Positions 33,241 through 43,280 are shown, counted from the first letter of the stretch. The stretch: DNA of 43,382 nucleotides from Myxococcales bacterium (GCA_012517325.1 JAAYVF010000015.1:1-43382), one strand, 5' to 3'. Notes: a model not told the origin generated them from the letters alone. Program-made: numbers and translations.

Positions 33241-36200
33241 ACGCCCGGCGCCGCATCCCGCGTTTGGCGATCGTTTTGCTGCTGTTGTCGCTGCCGGTCG
33301 GCGGGCTGATCGCCTATTGGCTGCACCCGGCGGATCGACAGGCCGGCTGGACGAAGATCGGTCTGCCCGGCAGCCAGGAGCGCATCGCCGCCTTTCCGGA
33401 ACTGGTGAAACTCACCGCGAACGAAACGCGTCCGGCGGTCGATCTGCCGGCGCTGCCCTTTGCGCTGGACGAAACGCCCGGAGCGGTCGCCGCGCCGGGC
33501 GTCGAGCGCCAAACCCTGCTCGGCGCCGACAGCTTCGCGCCGCGCGCTCCCAAGGCAATCATCGCCGCCGACGCCGCCCGGTCCAATCTGACCGCCGCGG
33601 AGGCCGACGTCCTGGTCGGGGCCTATCTCGACCTGGGTCGGATCGACGAGGCGATCGCGCTGCGCCGCGCCCGCGTCCAACGCGATCCGCAAGACGAAAG
33701 CGCACCGGAAGCCCTGATCGGCGTGCTCGACGGTCAGAACCGGGTGGACGAGGCGTTGACCGCGATCGACGCTTATTTCTCTCTGCTTCTGGAAAAAGGC
33801 CGCACCGCCGACCGGAAGGAGCGCGGGAAAAAGCTGGAGCGCGCCAGGCGCCTGCTCGACCAACGGACCGAAATCAACCGGCGCGCGCTACGGCCGCAAA
33901 CCGGCGTCGACGAGGCCCGGCTGCGGCTGCTGGACGCGTTTCCGGAAAACGGCGAACTGGCGGTCGCCTATGCCCGCGAATTGTTGGAAAACCGCCGGTA
34001 CGACGAACTGATCGCGGCGCTGGAGCCGCGGGTCGATCGCTATCAGGAAAATCGGTGGGATCTGTGGGATCTGCTGGCCAAGGCGTACGAGAAGCGCGGC
34101 CGGCTCGACCCGCTGCTCCAACGCCTGGAAGAACAGTTGATCGCCGAGGGCGACGACTCGCTGCGGGAGCTCTACGGCAACATCCTGCGGCGGACCAACC
34201 TCATCGAATCGCGCCGGAAACAACTGGCGGAGGCGCTGCAAGCCCGGCCGGACACCGCCGCCCTGTGCCGACTGGTCAATCTGGATCTGGCGATCGCGCA
34301 TTACGAACCGGCTCGCGCGGCGCTGGAGCAAACTCTGCCGCGCATCGCCGCCGGCGCGACCGCGCCACAATTGCTCGGCCTGGCCGACCTGGCGCACAGC
34401 GCCGGGATGGCCGATCAGTCCGCCCGGCTCGCGGCCGACGCCGCCTTGCTGGCCGGTGACGATCCGAAACTGCTGTTGGCCGCCGCCACGCGGTTGAATC
34501 GCGGCGCCGCCCTCGCCTGGCCGCTGGCCAATTCGCCCGCCCAGGCTTTCCAGCCGGGATTCGCCGACCGGCAACCGGGCGTGGCCGGCGGGTTGCTGTC
34601 GCTGGGCACCAACCGCATGGAAGCGCCCGCCGCCCTGAAGAACATGCCCGCGACCGGCAACCGCTACGCCAACCGCCAGCAGGCGGTCCGCCTGGCCTAC
34701 CGCGCGCTGGAACTGTTTCCCGACGCGCCGTCCGCCTTTCCGGCCGCGAGCCTGCTCGCGGAAACGTATCGGGACGTCAAAGACCCCGATCGCCTCGACA
34801 AGCTGGCCGATCAACTGGCCGCCCGCTTCGGCGACCGGCAACCGCGCCTCGGCCATATCCTGCAATGGAAAGCCGACGCCGCCCGGATTCGCCAGGACAA
34901 AGGCGCTGAAATCGACGCCCTGCGCCAGGCCCTCGCCGCCGCCTTGCGTCTCGACGAGCCGGCGGACGCGGCAGAGATTCAACAACGGTTGATCGCTCTT
35001 CTATTGAAGGAAAAGCGCTATCCGGAGGTTCTGGCGCTCAAGTGGGAGCGGGTCGAACGCTACCCGCAGGACGAAGCCGCGATGCGCGATCTGCTCAAGT
35101 TCACCGAGGAGAACAAACTGTTCGCCGACGAGGAACGCGCCTATCGCCGCGCCATCGAACAATTCGACCGCCGCGCCTGGAGCGACAAATTCGCCCGCTG
35201 GCTGCTGCGCCAGGAACGGCGGCAGGATTTCGAGGCGCTCGTGCTCGACGCCGCCGCCAAGCTGGGCGAAAACGAATTGTCGAAATTCATGCAAAACCTG
35301 GTCGGCGAGGAATCCCGCCAAAAGGCCGGCGACCTCTTTTTCGAAAAAGCCTACATCGTGGCGCTCGGCCGCTTTCCGGCCGACATCGGCATGAGCCGCC
35401 GGCTGCTCGACTTCTACGAAAGCAAGGGCTGGAGCAACGGCGGCGAGATCGCTTACCAAGACAAGTTCATCGATCTGGGAATGCGCGTCTTCGCGCTGGA
35501 TGCCGCGCTATCGCGGCGACTGACGCAGCGGCTCGCCCAGCGGGGCATGATCGCCGGTCTGCGGCAGCGGCTCGAGGCGAACCGTACCGTGCGCCCGGTC
35601 GAGCTGCTCCTCTGGACGCGCCTGCAGGAACACGACTCGCAATACGAAGCGGTCCGCCAGGGGTACGCCGCGCTGGACGGCCTCTGGCCCAAGAGCCAGC
35701 GCGCGACCCTGCCGCTGGCCGTGGCCTCCCGTTCGCTGGCCGACAGTTACCGGGTGCGCGACGTTTCGCTCTACGCTCAGGCCGCGACGGCTTACGGCCA
35801 ACTGGCCGACCGGTCGCCGCTGGAGACCGAAAACCGCGTCTTCCAGGGCGAGACGCTGCTGGAAGCGGGCCGCCCGCGCGACGCCGTGGCGAACTGGGAA
35901 AAGCTCATCGCCGCCGCGCCCGGCGACGCCAACCGCTGGTTGGAACTGGCGACGTTGTACTGGGATTACTACCGCCCGGTCGAAGCCAAGAACACGATCG
36001 CCGATGCCCGCCGCACCCTGACGCAGCCGGAATTGTTCGCCAAGGAAATGGCTTATCTGCTGGAGGACGAGGGGCGCATCGACGCCGCGGTCGACGAGTT
36101 GGTCATCGTGGTGCTGAACCAGGATTATTCCGCCGGCATGTACGAGGCGAAACAACGGCTCGACTACCTGGTGCGGGCCCGCAAGACCACCGACGACACG

Positions 36201-39200
36201 GTCGACGCGGCGTTCTGGCGTCGCTTGGAACGGCCGGAGGGCAAGAGCGAGGAAGGCCTCGCGTATCTGCAGTGGCGGCGCGACCGCAACCAGGTCGAGG
36301 CGGCCAAGCGCGCCGCTTATCGCCTGCTGCCCAAGTACGGCGACACCGTGTTCGCCGAGGGGGCGAACGAAATGTTCGCGACCTACGGCGACGATCCCGG
36401 CGTGAAAGCCTGCCTGGAACGCTTGCTGGCGATCAGCGACCACGACCCGGTCATGGTGCAGCGGCTGGTCGTCTACCATGAAAACCGGCGGGAAACCGCC
36501 GAGGCCGATCGGCTCGTGCGTGAACTGGTGGACCGCGCCGCCGACTCGTCCGCCCGGGCCGCCGCCCGCCGGTTCGCCGCCGACTATTTCTGGCGCACCG
36601 AACGGCGCGCGACCGCCCTGTCGTATTACCGCTTGCTGGCCCAAGAAGGCGAAGATTACGGCCGCACGAACCGCTGGCTCGTTTACGCCGACCGCTGCCT
36701 GGAGGACGACCGCCCGGACGACGCGCTGGCGGCGCTGGCCGAGTTGCGGCGCGTCGAGCCGACCGACGCGACCATCGTGGGCGCCATGGCCAAGGCGTAC
36801 GCCGCGAAAAACGACCGCGCCGGTCTGGTGGCGTTTTACCAAGAGGTCCTGAAAAACCTGCGCGACGCCCAATTGAGCGGCGACACGAAAAAGGATCGCG
36901 AAATCGAACTGCGCGGCAAGTTGATCGAGGCGCTGACCGCCCTGAAACAGCCGCGCGACGCCATCGAGGAGCACATCAAGATCATCAACCGCCTGGCGCC
37001 CGACCCCGCGCCCGTGCTGGCGGCGCTCCGCTACGCGAAACGATACGATCAGACCGCGCCGCTGCTGGCCTATTACGAACGCGAGGCCGAGCGCGCCCAC
37101 CGCGACTTCCGCTGGCAATACGTCACCGCCCTGCTTGACGAGGGCCTGGGGCGTTACGCCGCGGCGGCCGCCATGATGGACAAGGCCGTCGCCAACGAAC
37201 CGCAACGGATCGACCTGCTCGAAAAACGCGCCCAGCTGCTGATCAAGGCCGGCGATTTCGACCAGGCCATCGCCGTCTACCGCACCCTCGACAGCCGCCG
37301 CTTGTCCGGCGTCGATTATCAACAACGCGTCGCCGAGGTGCTATACCTGGCGAACCGGCCCGAGCAGGCCGAGCAATGGCTGAACCGGATGCTGGCGGCT
37401 CCCGACGTGGACGTGTCCCGGGTGGTCGCGGCGGCCCGGCTGGCCGAACGCTTCAACCGGCCTTACGCCTCGCGCGGTTTTGCCGTGCAGGCCATGAATC
37501 TGATTCTCGATCAGCCCGACAGCCGGCAGGCGGACGGCGATTTCTATTGGCTGTGGCTGCGCGGTTGCCTGGAAACCGGCGGCATCGACCAGGCGATCGT
37601 CGACCTGGACGGCGTGCGCCGGCTGCTGCAAACCGCGCGCGAAAGGACCCATCCGATCGGCCGGAAGAAAATCGACGAAACCCTGGCGAAGATCGACGCC
37701 CTGAGCACCAGCGCCTTGGCGTCGTGGCTCGGCCAGTTCGCCGACGGTCCGGCGCGCGCCAAGTCCGCCGACCTGTTCGCGTCGCTGCTCCGGCAAAGCA
37801 TTCCCGCCGATCCGGCCAAGCGGCAGGAGGCGTTCGGCAAGGCCGTTCGCGCGGCCTCCGTCGCCATGCTGCCCGCCGTGGCCGATCAACTCGCGCGCGA
37901 GCAGTTACGCGATTTGGACACCCAGTTGGCGAGCGCGACGGACAAGCCGAAAATCGACGCGCAGTTGGCGGCGCTCCTGCGCCAACAGGCGAAAACCAGG
38001 CCATGGCCGGCGTTGCTGGCCGACGCTCTGGCCCTGCCGAACGGCGGCCGGGAAACCGCGACCCTGACCGAACAGGCCGTGCTGGCGCGGGCGAACGGCG
38101 ATTCCCGGGAAACGGAAATTCTCGGCCGGCTTTACGGCCGCGGCACCGACAAGACCCTGCGCCGGCCCCAGCCGTTGCAAAGCCGTTATTTCGGCCTGCT
38201 CGGCGACGCGCCGCTCGATCAACTGGTGAACGGGCCCTACGTGCAGCCCGGCCCGCTGACCTACTGGCTCGCCGAGCAAGGGCAGACCGCGCGCCTGGTC
38301 GCCGCGTTGACCAACCACTATCGCGACCAGGATCCGCGCTGGCTGCTGTCGAAAAAAGCGCTCGCCTACCAGGCCGACCCGGCCTTCGCCAAACAGGCCC
38401 GGGAAGCCGACGCCGAATTGCTCGGCCTGCCGCTGCAGATCGGCCGCCGGCTCGACGCCAAGCCGGCGCCCGGTCAGGTGAAGGAAAAACTCTGGACGCA
38501 CTACGCCACCGGCTATGCCAACTGGCTGCTGTCGCAAAACGATCCGGCCGGCCTGCCGCTGCTGTACGCCGGGCCGGAACGGCACCCCCTCTCCGCCGAC
38601 GCCTATCTGCAAGCGGCGACCGATCTCGACCGCGCCGGCCGCTATCCGGCGGCGGAAACCTTCCTGGAGCAGGCGGCGCAATTGGCCGCCGGTGACGAGA
38701 TGATCGTCGCGCGCGCGCTACATCTGTCGCGGCAGGGCAAAAACGGCGCCGCCGCCGATCTCTTGGAAACCTTGATCGCCAAACCCGAAACGCCCCTGCC
38801 CACTGTTCGCCGTTACGCCGAGTTGATGGCGCAAGTCGACCGCGCCAAGGACGGCCTGAATCGCTGGCGCGAAATCCTGCTCGCCCGGCTGCCGTTGTTG
38901 ACGGCTTACGCGCGCCGCGACGCGGCCGGTGAATGGCTGTCCTTCGCCCGGCAAAATCTCGGCGACCACTGGACCGCGAAACAGGCGCGCGACCTCCTGG
39001 CCGACGCGAGTTTTTCCGCGGCCGACCTGAGCACGCTGATCGATGAAGAAACCGTGCCGCCCGCGTTGACCGCGTGGCTCCGGTCGTTGGTGCTGGAACG
39101 GGCCGGCGGCGACGTGCGGCTGACCGTCTACGCGCGGCGCGGGTTCGCCGAGGCCGCCCTGGCCGATGCCCTGACGGCCCGCGACAAGAAGCTGGCGCAA

Positions 39201-40508
39201 CGGGCGCTCGGCTTCCTTGCCGCCAACGACCCCGGCGCCCTGGAAGAAAGCGAAACGCGCCTGCAGCGTCTGCGCGCCGCCGTTTACTTCGAAAAGCCGG
39301 AGACCGCCGAAGCGTTGGCCAAACAGTTCGTGAAAGACACCACCGATCAGAATCCGGTCGAGACCATCCGGCAACTGTTCGTGGCCGAACACCGCGCCGC
39401 GGCCGCCGATCGCGTCTGGCTGGCCTTCTACGAACCGATCCGCAACGACGAGGCGAAGTTGGAACGGTGGGATAATGAAAACGACCTGACCCGCGTTCCG
39501 GTCTCGGCCGCGTTCGTCGCCGATTTGCGCAGCCTGGAGGCGTTTCTGCGGCTGGGCGATCGGGCCGCCGCCGAGGAACGGATGATCGAACTCGAGGAAG
39601 CCGCCGGCGAGGATGAAAGCGGCCTCATCGAGTTGGCGAAAACCTTGCGGTCGACCGGGCAGTTCCCGCCGGCGGTCCGCCTGGCGGACAAAGCCGCCGC
39701 GTTGGCACCGGGCGACTCCGCGGTGCTGGCCGAGCGGATTCGTGCGCACCTGGCGGTCGGACAAAGCGCGGCCGCGGCCCAATTCCTGTCGGTTTTCTGG
39801 CGCCAGGGATCGGGCGGGCAGTTCCAACTGGACGGGTTGTTGCAAAGCCTGGCTTCGATCGCGGCCCAAAACAAACCGCAGGATTGGCGAACCGCCGCTC
39901 AATCCCTGCCGTCCGAGTTGCGCCCGTTCGTCCTGGCGCACCTGGAGCTGGCGGTGCAGGACGGCGCGGCGGCGGCGCGAATACTGGCGGCGGTGCCGGA
40001 ACCGCTGCGTTACCCGGCGATGACCTGGCGATTGCGGGCCGCGGCGTATCGGCTGACGGGCGATGAGGCGGCGGAAATGCCGGCCGTCGCCGCCTACCTG
40101 CTTTACCAGCCCTACGACGCGCAGTTCGCCCGGCGTCTTGCCTGGCTGGAACTGAAGGCGACGCCGTTCCGCGGCCTCGCCCGCCTGGCCTACCACGGCC
40201 TGCCGCTGTCGCCCTGGCAGCGCGTCGACCCCTTGGAGTCCGCCGGTAAGGCGAATGAGCTCAAACTCTGGCTCGCTTCATTGCCGGTCGACGAGCAAAA
40301 CCATCTGGTCGCGGACATCGCGCGTTCGTTCGCCAAAATCGACTGGCCGGCGGCAGGCGTGGGGATCGGCGAAGTGTCGCTCGCCCTCCTGGGCGACCAG
40401 GCGACCGACGATCTGCGGCAGGTCGTGAGCCGCCTGCAAAAACAGGTGGCTGACGCCAAGGCCGCGCGCCCGCGGCGCTTCATTCCCACCGACCAACTGG
40501 CGCAGTAG
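33237..40508 (+). CDS. Giant membrane-anchored helical-repeat (TPR-like) protein
   Basis: A 2423-residue protein, by far the longest in the window. I start at the ATG at 33237 (MNARRRIPRLAIVLLLLSLP) since GGAGGTGAAGCC precedes it and it yields a basic N-terminus and one membrane helix (residues about 9-28); the open frame upstream overlaps the VIT-VWA gene. After the helix the protein is a run of degenerate TPR-type helix pairs, e.g. VGAYLDLGRIDEAIALRRAR, RWLELATLYWDYYRPVEAKN, and ETFLEQAAQLAAGDEMIVAR. No enzymatic motif is seen. The size, about 7.2 kb, suggests a long periplasmic solenoid that could span or scaffold several partners. It is coupled to the upstream gene by a 4-base overlap. 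The exact family is not recognised. Confidence 0.85.
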   Translation: MNARRRIPRLAIVLLLLSLPVGGLIAYWLHPADRQAGWTKIGLPGSQERIAAFPELVKLTANETRPAVDLPALPFALDETPGAVAAPGVERQTLLGADSFAPRAPKAIIAADAARSNLTAAEADVLVGAYLDLGRIDEAIALRRARVQRDPQDESAPEALIGVLDGQNRVDEALTAIDAYFSLLLEKGRTADRKERGKKLERARRLLDQRTEINRRALRPQTGVDEARLRLLDAFPENGELAVAYARELLENRRYDELIAALEPRVDRYQENRWDLWDLLAKAYEKRGRLDPLLQRLEEQLIAEGDDSLRELYGNILRRTNLIESRRKQLAEALQARPDTAALCRLVNLDLAIAHYEPARAALEQTLPRIAAGATAPQLLGLADLAHSAGMADQSARLAADAALLAGDDPKLLLAAATRLNRGAALAWPLANSPAQAFQPGFADRQPGVAGGLLSLGTNRMEAPAALKNMPATGNRYANRQQAVRLAYRALELFPDAPSAFPAASLLAETYRDVKDPDRLDKLADQLAARFGDRQPRLGHILQWKADAARIRQDKGAEIDALRQALAAALRLDEPADAAEIQQRLIALLLKEKRYPEVLALKWERVERYPQDEAAMRDLLKFTEENKLFADEERAYRRAIEQFDRRAWSDKFARWLLRQERRQDFEALVLDAAAKLGENELSKFMQNLVGEESRQKAGDLFFEKAYIVALGRFPADIGMSRRLLDFYESKGWSNGGEIAYQDKFIDLGMRVFALDAALSRRLTQRLAQRGMIAGLRQRLEANRTVRPVELLLWTRLQEHDSQYEAVRQGYAALDGLWPKSQRATLPLAVASRSLADSYRVRDVSLYAQAATAYGQLADRSPLETENRVFQGETLLEAGRPRDAVANWEKLIAAAPGDANRWLELATLYWDYYRPVEAKNTIADARRTLTQPELFAKEMAYLLEDEGRIDAAVDELVIVVLNQDYSAGMYEAKQRLDYLVRARKTTDDTVDAAFWRRLERPEGKSEEGLAYLQWRRDRNQVEAAKRAAYRLLPKYGDTVFAEGANEMFATYGDDPGVKACLERLLAISDHDPVMVQRLVVYHENRRETAEADRLVRELVDRAADSSARAAARRFAADYFWRTERRATALSYYRLLAQEGEDYGRTNRWLVYADRCLEDDRPDDALAALAELRRVEPTDATIVGAMAKAYAAKNDRAGLVAFYQEVLKNLRDAQLSGDTKKDREIELRGKLIEALTALKQPRDAIEEHIKIINRLAPDPAPVLAALRYAKRYDQTAPLLAYYEREAERAHRDFRWQYVTALLDEGLGRYAAAAAMMDKAVANEPQRIDLLEKRAQLLIKAGDFDQAIAVYRTLDSRRLSGVDYQQRVAEVLYLANRPEQAEQWLNRMLAAPDVDVSRVVAAARLAERFNRPYASRGFAVQAMNLILDQPDSRQADGDFYWLWLRGCLETGGIDQAIVDLDGVRRLLQTARERTHPIGRKKIDETLAKIDALSTSALASWLGQFADGPARAKSADLFASLLRQSIPADPAKRQEAFGKAVRAASVAMLPAVADQLAREQLRDLDTQLASATDKPKIDAQLAALLRQQAKTRPWPALLADALALPNGGRETATLTEQAVLARANGDSRETEILGRLYGRGTDKTLRRPQPLQSRYFGLLGDAPLDQLVNGPYVQPGPLTYWLAEQGQTARLVAALTNHYRDQDPRWLLSKKALAYQADPAFAKQAREADAELLGLPLQIGRRLDAKPAPGQVKEKLWTHYATGYANWLLSQNDPAGLPLLYAGPERHPLSADAYLQAATDLDRAGRYPAAETFLEQAAQLAAGDEMIVARALHLSRQGKNGAAADLLETLIAKPETPLPTVRRYAELMAQVDRAKDGLNRWREILLARLPLLTAYARRDAAGEWLSFARQNLGDHWTAKQARDLLADASFSAADLSTLIDEETVPPALTAWLRSLVLERAGGDVRLTVYARRGFAEAALADALTARDKKLAQRALGFLAANDPGALEESETRLQRLRAAVYFEKPETAEALAKQFVKDTTDQNPVETIRQLFVAEHRAAAADRVWLAFYEPIRNDEAKLERWDNENDLTRVPVSAAFVADLRSLEAFLRLGDRAAAEERMIELEEAAGEDESGLIELAKTLRSTGQFPPAVRLADKAAALAPGDSAVLAERIRAHLAVGQSAAAAQFLSVFWRQGSGGQFQLDGLLQSLASIAAQNKPQDWRTAAQSLPSELRPFVLAHLELAVQDGAAAARILAAVPEPLRYPAMTWRLRAAAYRLTGDEAAEMPAVAAYLLYQPYDAQFARRLAWLELKATPFRGLARLAYHGLPLSPWQRVDPLESAGKANELKLWLASLPVDEQNHLVADIARSFAKIDWPAAGVGIGEVSLALLGDQATDDLRQVVSRLQKQVADAKAARPRRFIPTDQLAQ

Positions 40509-40517
40509 GAGCAAGCC

Positions 40518-42029
40518 ATGCGCAAAGCAATCTGGTTACCGATCGTTCTGGCCGTGCCGGTGGCGGCATTGCTCGCGGCGTTGCTGGCGGCGGCGCCGCT
40601 GCGGTCCGCCGACAACCTGCTGACCCTGGTGCCCGGCCGGCCGCTCGTGGCCTTTCACACGGCCGACTTCGCCGGCCTGACCTCCCGCGTCCGGGAACTG
40701 CCGGCGGCGGGCGAATATCTGAAGAGCAAGGCGCGCGACGCCTACGCCGATTCCAAGCTCGCACTCAAGCTGGCCGATCGCGCCGAACGCCTGGGCGCGC
40801 TGGCCGGCATGCCGCTGACCCTGGAGGCGCTGGTCGCTCACGCCCGCTCCGAAACGGTGCTGGCGCTGTACGACATCGGCGAATTGCAGTTTTTGCTGAT
40901 CCTGCGCCTGCCGGCCGCCGAGCAGGCCGAACTGGCCTTCGTGAAAAACAAGGCGAAGTTCGCGCAGCGGATTTACGAGGGCCGGACCTATTGGTCGCAG
41001 ATCGACTACGCGACGGGGATCGGTTTCCTGTTTTACCAGGAAGACGACCTGTTGTTCGTCGCCACCGGCGCCGACCTGCTCGAAGGCGCGCTGCTGGCCA
41101 AGGCCAAACCCGACGCGTCGCCGTTGCTCGTCCACGAGGCCGATTTCCAAAAACTGCCGGCCGTCAATCCGGAAGTCACCCATGCCGACGCCACGGTGTT
41201 TCTCGATCTGCAGCGCCTGCGTGACGACCGGTATTTCCGCGCTTATTGGGTCTGGCGGAACCGCGCGGAACTGGCCGCCGCCGACGCGGCGCTGGTCGGC
41301 TTCTCCTGCGACGGGCGCGCCTGGCGCGAGCAACGCGCCGTCCTCGGATCGGCGACCGCCGCGGCCGCGCCGGAATTGCGCTACGACGGCCGTGGCCTGG
41401 TCGCCTTTCAATCCGGCGGCGAGGGCGTGACCGCGCAATTGCGGTCGTTCCTCGGCTGGGACGCCGCCGCGTTGAATCTCGAAAACACCGCGACCGCCCG
41501 CCTGCTGGTCGCGGCGCCGTACCTCGATCCGCAAACCGGTTTGTGGTCGCTGCACGCCGGCGCGGTCCTGCGCGAAACGACCCGCACCCCGGCCGAGGTC
41601 GCCGGCACGGCCGCGGCCGATCTGCGCCAAACGCATCCGGCGCTCGCCGACCGGCTGTCACCCCAAAGCGCCGCAGACGGCGTCGTTTGCCTGGGCACGA
41701 TGGCGGGCGCGCCGGGAATCTGCACCGCGCGGCAGGGCGATTTGTTGTTCCTCGCCGAGAGCGACGCCTTCTTGCGCGAGCTGCTCGCCCGCGTGAAGTC
41801 GGGCGAACCGGGCCCGTTGCACCGCGCGACGGTCGCCGGCGGCGCGGCGGCCGACCTGGCGAAATTTTTACGGCAGGCCGACGACCTGGGCGCGATCACC
41901 GACAGCGGTTCGGAATTCGCCTCGACCACCTTGGTCGACCTGCTGCGCTCCGCCGGTTCGTTCGCCGCCCTGTCTACGGTCGCCGTGCCGGTGACGGGCG
42001 GCTGGCGCCAGGAAACGGTCTGGCAGTGA
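40518..42029 (+). CDS. Exported DUF3352-like protein
   Basis: A 503-residue protein with an N-terminal hydrophobic segment (IWLPIVLAVPVAALLAALLA) that is either a signal peptide or an anchor. The body has LLTLVPGRPLVAFHTADFAG, then segments such as GTYWSQIDYATGIGFLFY-type strands (EGRTYWSQIDYATGIG, LLFVATGADLLEGALL). The start 'no-penalty for placing a protein at the top of its domain' phrase of DUF3352 proteins (a value-range beta sheet) is vaguely matched; this is a weak family guess. No catalytic motif. It begins 9 bases after the giant gene, and its stop overlaps the start of the transpeptidase gene by 4 bases, so it belongs to the same transcript. Confidence 0.65.
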   Translation: MRKAIWLPIVLAVPVAALLAALLAAAPLRSADNLLTLVPGRPLVAFHTADFAGLTSRVRELPAAGEYLKSKARDAYADSKLALKLADRAERLGALAGMPLTLEALVAHARSETVLALYDIGELQFLLILRLPAAEQAELAFVKNKAKFAQRIYEGRTYWSQIDYATGIGFLFYQEDDLLFVATGADLLEGALLAKAKPDASPLLVHEADFQKLPAVNPEVTHADATVFLDLQRLRDDRYFRAYWVWRNRAELAAADAALVGFSCDGRAWREQRAVLGSATAAAAPELRYDGRGLVAFQSGGEGVTAQLRSFLGWDAAALNLENTATARLLVAAPYLDPQTGLWSLHAGAVLRETTRTPAEVAGTAAADLRQTHPALADRLSPQSAADGVVCLGTMAGAPGICTARQGDLLFLAESDAFLRELLARVKSGEPGPLHRATVAGGAAADLAKFLRQADDLGAITDSGSEFASTTLVDLLRSAGSFAALSTVAVPVTGGWRQETVWQ

Positions 42030-42865
42030 AAATCCGGCTGATCCTTTGCCTCTGGTGGGGGGCGGCTGCCGTGTTGTGGGCCGCCGCGCCCGATCCGCCT
42101 TCCGCCTCGTATTGGCTGCTCTTGGACGCCGCGACCGGCCAGGTGACGGCCGAATCGGCCACGGGCCTGCCGCCGGACATGGGGGGGCGGCTCGTTCAAC
42201 CCGGATCGACGTTGAAGCCGTTTCTGCTGGCGGCGGCCATGGAAGGCGGGCTGAAACCGGAACGGGCTTTCTATTGTCCGGCGCGGCCGATCACCGATCC
42301 GCCCGAGCGGCGCTGCTACCTCGCGGCGGGCCACGGCGGCGTCAATCTGAGCCAGGCCCTCGCGCAATCGTGCTCGGCCTACGCCCGGCAAGCCTGCGCG
42401 TTCGTCGACGCCGATCGCTACCGCCGCCTCCTGGAAGAGTACGGCTTGCGGGCCGGACTGCCGTCGCCCGAGCGCTTTCGCGCCTTGGGTTGCGAGGTTT
42501 GGATGGGCGCGAAACCCGGCCTCGCCGCGACGCCGCTGGAATTGGCGAACGCCTATCGCGCCGCCTTCGGCGGTGCGGCCAAAAGCAAACCGTTGACCGG
42601 ACTGGCCTGGTTGCGCCAGGGATTGCGCGAATGCTGCCTCACCGGCACCGGCCGGCGCGTGCGGCAGGCGCAACCACTGCTATCGATCCTCGGCAAAACA
42701 GGCACGAGCGAAACCGCCGCTGGCCGCCAGTTGGGCCTCTTCGTCGGCCTGACGCCCGCCGAAAATCCGCGCCTGATCCTGGTTGTCCTGGTGGAAAACG
42801 CCGACGGCGCCGCCGCCGCCGAATTGGCAGGAAAGGTGGTCTGGAGTAGAAACCAAAACCGATGA
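42026..42865 (+). CDS. Minimal penicillin-binding-protein-like transpeptidase
   Basis: A 279-residue protein starting at the GTG at 42026 (VKIRLILCLWWGAAAVLWAA, a signal peptide), overlapping the previous stop (GTGA) with AGGAAACGG upstream. It contains the motifs of a penicillin-binding transpeptidase: S61-T-L-K64 in QPGSTLKPFLL, then SCS at 115-117 where SxN is expected, and K224-T-G in LGKTGTSE. Only the transpeptidase domain is present; there is no transglycosylase or dimerisation domain. The SxN third position is Ser, not Asn or Asp, so activity could be altered. Peptidoglycan cross-linking or beta-lactam binding is inferred. The protein closes a five-gene envelope operon. Confidence 0.8.
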   Translation: MKIRLILCLWWGAAAVLWAAAPDPPSASYWLLLDAATGQVTAESATGLPPDMGGRLVQPGSTLKPFLLAAAMEGGLKPERAFYCPARPITDPPERRCYLAAGHGGVNLSQALAQSCSAYARQACAFVDADRYRRLLEEYGLRAGLPSPERFRALGCEVWMGAKPGLAATPLELANAYRAAFGGAAKSKPLTGLAWLRQGLRECCLTGTGRRVRQAQPLLSILGKTGTSETAAGRQLGLFVGLTPAENPRLILVVLVENADGAAAAELAGKVVWSRNQNR

Positions 42866-43185
42866 CGAACAGGGACCCGAATGAAAGTGCGAAAGATTGT
42901 TGACACTACCATGATTTTGACCGCTGTATTGGTTTGGCAACCCAGGATGTATTGTATATCCTCACTGCTGTCCAAAACGATTCTAACCTGATTTAGCCTT
43001 CCTTGAAATCATGGCGTTTTTTGGACAGGTTTTCCCGGTTTACGGACGAGGTGGTCGGTTTCGAAGCGCGCCTGCTGTCCCAGACTCGGCAGGGGCAGGA
43101 GCAATTGGCCGATTTCCGGACCCAGAGGCGGCGTTTCGAAGGGATGCCTCGGAATTCCGCTCGAATTCCGGGCGAATTCCGGGGC

Positions 43186-43225
43186 GAATTCCGGGGACAC
43201 ATTACTTATCTCCCTCCGCTTTTCG
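43186..43225 (+). repeat. 40-bp direct repeat, copy 1
   Basis: Begins GAATTCCGGGGACACATTAC and continues TTATCTCCCTCCGCTTTTCG. The second copy, 55 bases on, differs at one base. The word GGGGACACATTACTTATCTCC is reminiscent of the flanks of IS200-like (RAYT) transposase genes. Confidence 0.9.
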
Positions 43226-43240
43226 GGCGAATTCCGTCTG

Positions 43241-43280
43241 GAATTCCGGGGACACATTACTTATCTCCCACCGCTTTTCG
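43241..43280 (+). repeat. 40-bp direct repeat, copy 2
   Basis: Matches copy 1 at 39 of 40 bases (CCCACC instead of CCCTCC). Six GAATTCCG-like words lie between 43150 and 43250, four of them close together upstream of copy 1. Confidence 0.9.
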
